64,000 bases of DNA from contig OZ024888.1 of NCBI GenBank assembly GCA_964017195.1, positions 11,417,701 to 11,481,700 of the forward strand. The letters are read 5' to 3'. The DNA comes from Siderastrea radians. Taxonomy: Eukaryota > Cnidaria > Anthozoa > Scleractinia > Rhizangiidae. Positions 44,417 to 56,400 of the stretch are shown here, piece after piece. Under the pieces are notes generated by a model that did no database searches, was not told the origin of the DNA, and saw only the letters and a list, made by a program, of their open reading frames with translations. A program made the translations under genes and the position numbers. Position 1 is the first letter of the stretch; the number at the start of each line of letters is the position of its first letter.

Positions 44417-47400
44417 TTACTCCTCTATGTCATCTGTATCTCTAACATTCAACATCAGTGCCCCAGCATCCAAGAACACCATGTTTTGTGAGTTTGAAAT
44501 CTGAAAAGTGAAGCAAACAATAAATCAGTCAGGTAAAGTCAAAGACAGTAAAGTTAAGACAAGCAATATTGATCAAGCAAACAAAAAGTAAGTTAGTGAG
44601 CCAGCAAGTCTTAGAGGTAACCTGAAAACTCAGTCAGCAAGTCAACCAGTAAGTGAGCCTTAGTCAGTTGGTCAGTGAGTCAACAGTGAGTCAGTGAGTA
44701 AGTTGGGAAGTCAGTCAGTGAATCTGTCATTCAGTCAGTCGGTCGGTCAGTCGGTCGGTCGGTCGGTCGGTCGGTCGGTCGGTCGGTCGGTCGGTCAGTC
44801 AGTTAGTCAGTAAATTATTGAGTGAGTGAGTATATCTTTATAGTGCCTTACTCTCCAAAGGGAGGTATTGGTCTAGTTACAATAAAGGATAAAAAAAATT
44901 AACATAACGAAACAACAAATGCTAAATGACAAAATTTAAATTAATTGATTACATTTGTATTAATTATTTCTTTTCTTTTCTGAACATTAAAATTAATAAA
45001 ATAATACATGAGTGAGTGAGTGAGTGAGTGAGTGAGTGAGTGAGTGAGTGAGTGAACGAGTGAGTAACAGTAACAGTATATATCTTTTTTGTGCCTTACT
45101 CTCCAAAGGGAGGTACATGTATTGGTCTAGTTACAATAAAGGATAAACATTTTGACTGTTTTTTTTTACAACAAAACAATAAATCCTCAATGACTAAATT
45201 AAAATTATTTGATTATATTCGAATTAATTATTTCTTTTCATAATTTATTGAAAAAATAAATGAATATACTTTCCTATATGTTTACAATTCCCTAAATTCA
45301 TTAAATAGCAGGTCATTCAGTCAGTCATTCAGTTTGTCACTAAAGTGGTCAGACAGACAGTCATTCAGACAGTTATTCAGTCAGTCAGTCAGTCAGTCAG
45401 TCAGTCATTCAGTTAGTCAGCCATTCAGTGAGTCTCAGGCATTCAGTCAGTCAGTCAGTCAGTCAGTCAGTCAGTCAGTCAGTCAGTCAGTCACTCAGAC
45501 AGTCAGTCACACAGACAGTCAAGACATTGAGTCAAGGGCACCATATATTTAAATGGACAAATTTCACAGCCTAGGTTACAAAAAATGTCAAAGCCTCAAG
45601 TTCCAAGGAATGTTTCTCAATCAACTGCCTTAAATGAATCCTGTTAAATAAAAATTTTGTGCTCTTACCGAATTGGAAACCTGCTGTGCCGCTCGTATCC
45701 TCCTTAGTTTCAGGTAACCTGGATTACCCTTCAAAGCATTGCCAAGGTGAATATTGTCAAGGACTATGAATGACAGCAAAATAAACACACAAGAACCCCA
45801 GTATTACCAACGCTGGTCATCTCAAATCCCCTACTCAAGCTGATAACTGTTTCCTTTAGATTGCTCCCTTCTCTTCAGCCATTCACTATGGCCTATAGAT
45901 CTGAAACTCAGTTATTATGAATCCCGTGCACTATTTCCAACAAAGTGAGACTTCCTGTCGCCTAATTAACAATCCAGATTTCCAGCTCCATGAAACTGAT
46001 TGAATGACACAAGGAAACCTCTCTACGTCTCACAAAATTTGCCTTCTTAAAGTGAGACAACAACAACAACAACAACAACAACTTGACTCTCACATGTAGG
46101 TGTTTTAAGGATTCCTGATGTGGCACAAAGTGGAACAAAAATATAAATTAACAGGAAAAATTACACAACATTATGTGATATTTTGCAATTTTGAAAAAAA
46201 GTGCAAAAAGTCAAGGGCCAACAAGATGGGGTGGCAACTGGGTTTAAAGGGTACATAAAGTGGCAAGTTTGGACCCTCAACCTGTCCTCCCCTTCCCACA
46301 ACGAAAATCTGCTTCATTATGCAAGGTGAACTAGGGCCAAGCCTGCATAGATTTAAAATACACTGACTAAGTATCAGCATTGAAAAGGATATCAGTGTTG
46401 CTGCCTTAGCTTCTCCTTCAGCTTGTACAATCTTCTGTTGCCTCTCTTGAATTGCCTTTTCTACCCAAAACTGAGCTCGCTGTGCTTCTTGCTGGGCTGT
46501 GAGAAGTCAAGAACATTTTCAATAATTAATTTAAGTCCAAGATGGGTGGCCCACTTTGGCATGGACAGACAGGGTTTTCATACACAAGTACATTCTAGAT
46601 GTAGTACGAACACATATGAATACCCCATTTTATTTAACAAGTCAACGTACAAACTGTGGGAACATAAAATCCTTGTTGACACTAATTTCAGGAAAGGAAA
46701 TTAAAGTGTGAGTGTTTTATAGACCTCATTTTGCAGTTGAATCCTAAAATCTTTCCCTTTTTCAGACCAAATGGGCAAAAACAAGTAGCTTATCCAGACC
46801 TGTAGGAAAAATATTAGCCTGTTACAGTGTGGACAACAATGATGAATTGACAATAAAGATGCCCCTTTTACATCTGAAGGTGAATGATGTTAATATGAGG
46901 CAATTTTTTCTTACAACTTGCAATACAACAACATTGTGAGATAAGTTACTGAGTTACCCCCCCCCCCCCCTTTCCAATGTGATTCGCAATGAAAAATTGC
47001 ATTGCACTTCGCAGGGGTTTCAATAAGTTATAACTTTTTATTATAAGTGATTGCTGAAGGTGGAATAGGCGGCTATGACGATGAAAAGGTCCCTTTCCTC
47101 TCTTATAAATAAACTCTTAACAGACGGCGATAAGAGGCCCTAAAAGTGGAGGTAGACTGCCAGTAAACCTATTGAAACCCCTGCACAACATTGTGAGATA
47201 TGTTGCAGCGCGTTACATGCATGTATTCTGCAACTTGTTCACATTGCTCTTATCATCATTGTATAAATTTGCAAGTTACATGTACATGCACAGCAAAACT
47301 TGCTGCACAAAACAGTATGTTTATGCAGCACAAACATAATTTATAATTATTTCACATCTAATCGCAATCAAAAGAATATGAAAATGCAAGTACCCACCAA

Positions 47401-50400
47401 CTTGTTTTGCCTCAATGGCTGCAGTGTATTCCCGTCCAAAACTTAAGTCAGTCTGGAAAATTAAAGGTACACATTCTGTCAACTGTTGGGTCAACACAGA
47501 TTTGGAACTATAATGACAATGAAGTTGGTTCAAAAAGAACGCAATATACCGGTAATTTAGAAATGCTAAAAACTAAAAGCAAGACTGAGTTAAAGTCAAA
47601 GAGAACTTACAATAGACACGTCATCCAAGATAACAAAAAAGTCCTTGGCTCGATCTGTAAGCTGCCTTCTGATCAACAGACTGACCTAAAAAAACAAATA
47701 AGTAATTAAACATTTGCTGCTCTACCATCTGAGCTGCAAAACCACAATGGGAACAGTGCATGGAAGGATCCCATTTGACCTTACATGTGTACAGGATATT
47801 CTTGCAACAAACAATTCATGTGTAGCATTTATTATTACATGTAAAGAACAAATAAATGAGGATATCAGTGTTTCGATCCTATATAAGAATCATTTGCAGG
47901 CAATACCAAATAAATGATATATTGCAACACTAAAAATCCTAGCCACTGAAGAAAAATTCAGTGGCTTACATGTAGGTGTGTGTGTCAAGTTCTTCCCATG
48001 TGTTTTGAAAATATCACTAAAAACTGCTTATGGTTTGTTTTCCCTTTGAGTCTAAAAGCAATAATGTGTTTTGGGAGCATTTTTTGCATGACAAAAGGTA
48101 CTTCGTTTTAACTTCAACACAGTTTTGACCCAAAAATGGAAAAATTCCCATAACATGGCCCCTTTAATTTCTTTACTCCCAAGAGTGCCTAAAATCAAAA
48201 TTCAAGAAAAATCCCAAATTTCATTTTGTAAAATAAATAAATATAATAATACCATGTGAAAGTACATTTGTAGAGGTTTCATTTGAATGGTCACACAATA
48301 TGAAAACGTGGCCCCTTTAAATATTTACCTCTTGACGCATTGTAATTAGCTGTGAAGCATTAAACTGGGCAACAACACTCTTTAAGACCTAAAAAGCAAA
48401 GAAATAAACTTACAATAGTTTGAATGCATTTGATTGCGTCAAAATCAAAAAAGAAAAGTACAGGTTTGGAGGAGAGGTTTACATTCGATTTCCCTCCCTT
48501 GATGTTCTACAGTATTCCGTGTACGAGAAAAGGTATTCAATTCCACTTTCAGCACAGTTTGCACCCAAAAAACGTGAAAATCCCTGTGACAGAGTCCCTC
48601 TAAACTTCACCATTAGTGTAGCTACTCAAAGACAGTCACTTGTATTAATGTATCATGTACATGTTTTAAACTGTGACAATAAAAGCTACCAAAAAAATGC
48701 AAGAAGTCAGTAAATAATTATAAATTAAAGTAATAAACCATAATAACAACAGTGTGTTACTAAACATCACAGAAAATGCATACATGTGTATGTCCACAGA
48801 AGTACCTCATTCATAATAGAAGGCAAAACTCTCTCGTCAAAGTCCAGCCCAAGCTTTCTGTACATCTCAGGAAGCATGGTGGCCTGTGGACGAGCAAGGA
48901 CTCGAAGGCCAATGTTAACCATTTGAAGATCTAAAAGAAATGATTATAAATAGACTAGTAAGCTCTTTAGAAATTTTAGTACCCTTAACATTTCCACCAG
49001 TTGGTAAACATACATGTATAAAAAAAGAAATCACTAATATTAAAGACAGAAGAGAAGAGAAGAGAAGGGAAGGGAAGAAAAGAGAAAAGAAGAGAAGAGA
49101 AGAAAAGAGAAAAGAAGAGAAGAGAAGGGAAGGGAAGGGAAGGAAAGGGAAGAGAAGGGAAGGGAAGGGAAGAGAAGAGAAGAAAAGAGAAAAGAAGAGA
49201 AGAGAAGAGAAGAGAAGAACTGTGCATGTGTATGTATGTAAATGTATGTAAATTGTGTGCTCAAGGAAAGTCCTGTTCAATACTATACAGATTTAATTTG
49301 ATTGGTTGACAATTACTGGTTCATTACTCTGCACTGTTCATTTTTCTTTAAAAACTTTGTTATAGAATGTTCACTGGCAAAAACAGGTGACATCATCATT
49401 CAACTATGTGTACATGTAGCTTACTGATGCTAAAGATAACAATATTTTTAGTCCAAAATGCTTGTTATCTGGTACCTTTGCTTCCAGTTGGAGAGATGAT
49501 CTTTCTTGGCTTGGACCTAATGTCATAAATTATTGGATACTGAAACCATGGTATCCTGCAATGGAAGAACAGAAAAAGTGGGTCGCGCATATGTTTATGC
49601 ACATCGAACACACAAACTATTTAAAATTCCTGTTTTCAGATATCATAGAAGTACACTAAAAGTAAATTTAGCTGAACCATGACCCCCCCCCCCATGAAAC
49701 TGACTTTTTTCAAGGAGCCACTTGGCTCCTAAATATTTCAAAGTAGTCGCCAATACCAAACAGTGAGTCTCCAGTTTAAAAAAAAAAGAAAACTTTGCTG
49801 TTATTTTGAAGAGTTGGACCCTCCAGAATCATGAGTTTTATCCTAAATGATCCTAGGGTGCATTACAAACATCCAAATTAAAGCAAAATAAGCTTAATTT
49901 GAAATGCTGAGAAAGAGAATTTTAACAAGAAAGATTGTACCAAAACTGCCAAGTTTAATTCACTCAAACGGTTCTCAAACAGCTGCAAAAATGCCCCTCA
50001 TGTAGTGTACAGTATATGCTCTCAAAGCATCCGCTTCAAAGTAAAGTGAATATTCCGTTTCATTTTCATAAAGTATAAATGGAAGAATGTTGAAGACCTT
50101 TCCTTTGAAATCGAGAAAAAATTGCTCCTAAAAATCGCCTTCTTTTCAGATAGTTTTCCAAAATTGCCCCCACAAAAAGCGCGAGCAATTTTCGTTTTCA
50201 TTTCTTAATGCTTTCTTCACCGTTGTGATTAATGGCGGCCATTGTAACTTATGGTGCTTTCGCTTTCCATATTTGGAGAAGGGACACCAGAAGGGGCCAT
50301 ATACAACGTAACCACTTGAAATCCAAGATGGCATCTAGCGACAGATTTTCTTTGTGGAGCAAGTGCCGATTTTCTGAAACTAGCATGCTTGAATGCCCAT

Positions 50401-53400
50401 CACTGCCATGGATTTAGATTTACATGTTTTCAAAAGTTCCCAAGGTCCTCAGGCAGGGTGTGATGAAGAATTCTAGTAGCCAATCTGGCGACTAATTTTC
50501 AGTATTTGGTCGCCAACGCAGGAAATTTGGGCGAATTGGTGCCTGTATTAGGTGCAATTTTGGGCCCTGTCCTTCTCACCAAGAGTCACCTGAAAAATAT
50601 TATAATTATGCTTTACTAAATGAGCCAGGAAAAACAACAAAAGTTCTAGCCTTAGCACTTTATAAGTCAATTCTCCTCATTAACAAGTCAGGATCAATCT
50701 GGTGGCAAACTACCAGTAAATTAGCAAAACTGTATGTACTGCACCTGAAATGAAGTCCCTCAGTGTAAATATTGTCCTGGATGCCACCAATTCTACTGAA
50801 GATAATTGCCCTGTGACCACCATCAACTGTTGTAATCAAAATACAATATTGTGAATTTAACAAGGGGCTCCTCTCTCTCTCCCTCTCTCTTTATGCACCT
50901 ATCAATGTTATACAGGGGGGAGGGAGGGTGGAGGGGCATATGTGGGGCATTTGGCTTTTTAGAAGAATTTTTGGTCAAAAGTCCTACCCTGGGGACTGAA
51001 AATCTGGTAAAATCAGATCAAAATTCCCCACCTTGAAATGGCAAACTCTCGGAACAGTAACCCTGTGGTGAAGGAACGGACTTGGATGGCATTAACGAAA
51101 AATGTTTTTAATGACATCAATGTTTAATCGTGAAGGCATCATAATATTATTAAAGTTTTTGTTTTAATTCAACTTGCCTTAAATGACATTGTTATAATAA
51201 TATCTGCAGACTTGACATTAGGCTATAAATACAAAAGCAATAAACAGCTTAACACAGCTCGTACAAAAGCAATTTTTCTCGCCCTAAAAATCCCTGTAGA
51301 AACTGTTAAGAGTTCATACATTACGAACTGAAATCTATCCTATGAAAAAACTGATTACAAATGGTATAATATGAACATCTGTTCTTCAATTCAAACTACC
51401 TTAACCCTTAACAATGACAAAAATGAAATTTCTCTTTACATCATCACTGCTTGCTCAAACATTCATTAAAGTGCCACTGGGACCAGAATTTTGGTATTCC
51501 ATATTTTTGCATTTTCGAAAACAGTCTGCGGTTGTTAGTCACCATGCCAAATTTCAACTCATTACGACGACTGGAAGTTGCTTTTTTCGGACGGTTTTTG
51601 TCGAGATTTTACGGCCGCCATTACTGGCCCTTGTTCCGGAAGCCGGCTTTCGAATTAGCAGAAGTGACGTCAGAGGCTCACCTCAAACTTAGTACCTTCC
51701 ATACGGTTACTTGCCACGAGAAATTTAACTCTCGCCGAGGGAAGATTTCCTGCCAACTGTTTGCTGTACGGCCTTGAAATTTTCATTGCTGCAGCAGTTA
51801 TAAAGGGTATTACTCGTGTTGTACAATGCTACAACAATAAATCCAACCATCGAGCTGGTATTTCGCTTCATCAAAGCCTTGCGAGCGGACCCGCAATGGA
51901 AAAATGGATAATGTTCGTACTCACACACAGTGCAAATTTCAACCCGAGAGGTATTTTTGTCGGCTGTTCCGATCACCACGGACGAGTGTTTCCAGAGGGC
52001 TGTTCATGTCGAAGGATCCCAGAGGTCTATTATTCCATTGTGCTTTCCAACTATATGGGGGAAAAAGATCCGGAAAAACGAGACGAAAGGTACCTAATCT
52101 TAACGCAGTTGAAGTGGTAGTTTGTTTCTTTTTCAACGCATCCACCATTGTGCAAAACTTATTTATTTTAAAATTTATTTTGCTTGTGGAAAACCCTTTC
52201 AGTTCTGCCGTCTGCTAACGCGAAGATCTCTGGCGTAGTCCTCATAAAATGCACCCTGGGCGAATGCAGGACTGCCACGATTAAGCCAATAGTTTGTATT
52301 GCTTGGCTTTGTTTCTTTTTCTTGTTTTAATTCGGCGTGTGTTAATATATTTCAAACCAGTAATCGCTCAGAAGCATGGTCATTTATTTTATAGCATACC
52401 ATCCTGAATGTCGAGAGACTTTTCTCCTTATTCCCTGTCGGTGACGAGTCGATTGACCTTATTGTTCAAAATATATAAAGGCTTCAACAGGTCAATTTAA
52501 GTTGGGAAAAAATATCACCGCCACTCTTTGTCTAAGGGGTTTAAAATGTTATTTCTTTTAACTGTCATAGCAAACTTAGTAAATGAACTACCCTGAAAAA
52601 TGATTAGATATCAAGTTATTATTTTTACGCAATGAATAAAGCAAGTGAAAGCTTCGTTTCCTCGACGGTCCGCATGTTGTTGTTAAGCAGCAGAAAATTT
52701 TCCTTGTGGCTTTGATTTACACTACAAATATTTAGATTCCGGTCACACAAGGCCTCCAGTTCTTAAAACAAGGTCTTGGTTTATTTCACTTTTTCGGCTC
52801 AAGTTAAAAATTCTACAAAAATTTCAAAATACTTAGAAACGCCAAGTACTGTGTTTCAATGCATTTATTGACCATTTTACTATGATGGACACGATAAGCT
52901 TCAATAGCTGACTGCCAGATGACTACAGCATTACGGCTCTTCAAGAAAGTTTCCCATACTATGCTAAGAATGGCCAAAAATCTCAATGCCTTACAATATA
53001 TAATGAATATAAACAACGGCAGACAAAATATAGCTTCTTTTATTTCTCCAGCGAAGCGAACAATAAAATCAATCGACCGATCAATCGATCGCGAGCATCA
53101 AATTCTAGCGTTTTTATAGGTGTTTTGTCTAAATTTCCAAAGCTTAAAACATCGGTTTTTCGAATAGCTGCACAGCCTGAACTGCCTGAACTGTAATCAC
53201 TGTATAAGCATTATTCCGCGCATATTTTGAACTCCCGCCGATAAGGCGAGAAAAACAACTTTGAACAGTTTGTTTACAAGCTTATAAGTTGAAATCTCCT
53301 GACATCCGTTCTTACATTGTACGGTAAGAAAAATTGTTTATTTGCCGAATGAAATGAATCCCCCAATGCTTCGGAAGCTAAAGACTGTTCTGAATCGTAG

Positions 53401-56400
53401 AAATGCTCTTCGGAGGTTTCGCAGCAGGCATCTTAAGTCAAAACACAAGGAAACGCGACTGAGGTGAGCCTCTGACGTCACAAGCTATTAAATTGCGCAA
53501 TCACCCAGGAACACGTTTTCAGTAATGGCGGACACATTTTACGCAGGTTTGGAGCTAAAACATATTAGGATGGACGGTTTCTTGTTCAGTTTTCTGGGTA
53601 AATATAGACACAACGCGATATTCTGCGACAGAATTTGGCCGAAATAAACGTACGAATTTTCGTCTCAGTGGCACTTTAAGTGATGAGAATATAGGAAGTG
53701 ATCACCAAGAATAAGATGTCTTGATATTTAGACAAATTCTCCTTCCTTGTTCCATAACAAATGTATGGAGAACAGTAAAGAGAATATGCATTTTCATATC
53801 AGGGCTTAAAGGGTAAAATGACACTGTTATGGTAATCAACAGCAATGGGAATAATACAAGTATGACAGCCACCAGTCTTTTTGCCAACATGGCTGCCATG
53901 ATCATGGTCTCAGTCCTCCTCAGGAAAAAAAATCAAATGTCCCCACCCTTCCTGGGACCCTGACTCCCAGTCAAATTTGCGAGGATGGGGATGGCAAGAG
54001 AGTTCAAATACCTCACATATGCCCGGCCTCCCCCCTCCACGGGCTTAGCATTGATAGGTGCATGAAAATTAAGAAACACAGCCAACTTAGCCTAGGGTGA
54101 TGTATGTTTTTGACCTCCCCTTTTAACTAAGTTCACCGATGATTTGAGTCGATTCGACCCCTTTTTCTACCCTCTCTGTTCGCCTTCTTGCGTGATTTTT
54201 TCTTAGTGTCTCTCAAATCGACTTTCCGGTTGGGGAAATGGTCAAAACTTTTGTACTTAGACAGGACCCACCATTCCACAAAAAGACAGGTGGTCTCTTC
54301 ATGTACCCCCTCCCCACACCTTAAAAGATGGTGTCTTTTTCTACGGCCCCCACCCTATTAGGAGTAGAAACTTAAGAAAAAGATTCAAACCTCTCTATGC
54401 CATTTCTCCAGCAATGCAAGCTTCATACACACCTAACATTTTAGTCTCAACTCACATTTTCAGGCCAATAAATTTTGTCCATTTGACTTATCAGTGAGAT
54501 AGGTGTTATCTTGCATAGCCCCCCCCCCTCCTACCCCTACACAAGGTGGGTCCTCATTGAGTATACTGTCATGACCACTTCCCTAATAGTGGAACCAAAC
54601 AGACCACAGATAAATTGAGTCGATTCGACCACTTTTCCTACCCTCTCTGTTCGCCTTCTGGCCTAAATTGTTTTAAGTGTCTCTCAAATCGACTCTCCGG
54701 TTAGTAGAATTGACCAGATCACAGACGATTTGAGTCCATTCGACTTGAATTTAGTCAATTTGACCACTTTTCCTACACTCTCTTTCTGCCTTCTTGCGAG
54801 TTTTTTCTAAGCGTCTCGCAAATCGACTTCCCTGGTAATCGAATTGACTAGACTAATAATGGATAATTCGAGTCCATTCGAGACAATTGGTCACTACCTT
54901 AGACGAATCGAGTCAGTTTGGGTGTATTGGACAACTCTCCACACCCCACAACACCCTCCCCTTGTTTTGCTGCCTTTACCAAGATGGAATGATGCCACAA
55001 GCATTGAATTGCCCATTACAGTACCAGTCAAACGTAAGTTGACAGTCCCTCGCGTCTCGATCCTCGCGTCTCGAGACTCGATTCTCGAAAATTTCGAGAA
55101 TCGAGTTTCAAGAATTTCGAGGATCGAGAATCGAGTTTCGAGTCGAGAAACTAAAGAGGTTGTCGCTTGAGTGATCTCTCGAGAAATAAATCGGACAAAC
55201 GGACCAAGCAATTATTGTTTACAGATCCAGCAAGTGTGTCGAAAAATGAGGTGCAAGCGTCGCCGTTTTATGCGATCAAATGATGGCAAATGATACAGTC
55301 ATAAGTTTAGAATTCGCTGCTCCTTTCCTCATAGGGTAAATTATTCACTTTAAGTTTTTAATGTTGCGGAAACTGTTGCGATAATTCCTAAAACGGCTAT
55401 TTGACAAAACGCTTGAACGTAAAGTCGCTCGAAAACTACAACTCACAAGCTTTTCCCAGTTGTTGCGTAAAACAGGTATTTCACGGGTTCAGCGTAGTGA
55501 CAAGCTTTGTATAAGTGATGCTAAATTTCCGAATATTTTCGAATTTACACATTTTAGAACAGGAAGGCAAAGCGAGAGCTCGATTCTGAGCTGCATCAAA
55601 AGCATCGTTGCATTACGCAGTGAGGTTTCAAATTTCAGTTTTGACGTATGCAAATTTACGTGCGTAAGGTAGAAAATAAATCACTTCTTATTTATCGCTG
55701 AAGACATGACAATGTGTATCAAACTTCGAAACTGTGATATTTTATATCAGTTTCATTCACGACTTTTTCTTTTTATAACGGGTTCTGTGTATTATTCGTG
55801 TAGTTCGGCCAATAAACAAATGCGTCTTCACGTGCACAACATCGAGAGGGCCTCGCAGGTTAACAGATTTGTAAAATTGGCCTTCACTTCCAAAGTTTCG
55901 CCGGTTTGGTCACTAACTTCTAAAGATAGATTTCTATCCGCAAGTATAAACGCAATTTTAACGTATAGATCTATGCCTTTTTGCAAAAACTCAAGATTGA
56001 ACTGCGGTGAGCTTTGATAGGCGAACATGTTTCCAGGCCATGCACACATGCACACGCTGTTTGTGTGATAACAATAGTACAGTGAGGTTCTTTATTCGCT
56101 TTTAAACGTTCACAGTCATTTGAAAATGGTTTTCTGTCAGTGTATATGTAAAAGGAACTCGAGGCATATTCACAAATACAGAGTACCAAGCAGACTCAAT
56201 TTACTGAATTTTAAGATTTATAGATATCCGGATATGTTGTTATCATTCGTTCGTTCGTGTTGTTTCATGCGTATACGCAAGTTGACATTGTACGCGCCGA
56301 GAGTCGATGTTTTAATTCATCCTTCGAGAAATAAATTGTTTCTCGAAGTTCTTTTCGAGTTTGCATATTCGAAAACTCTGTGTTTCTCGATTCTCGAAAC

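Noticed and set aside
48940..49280. Lys/Arg/Glu- and Phe/Ser/Leu-rich frames of 74-121 codons
   Set aside because: Translations of the purine tract in PHB2 intron 3.
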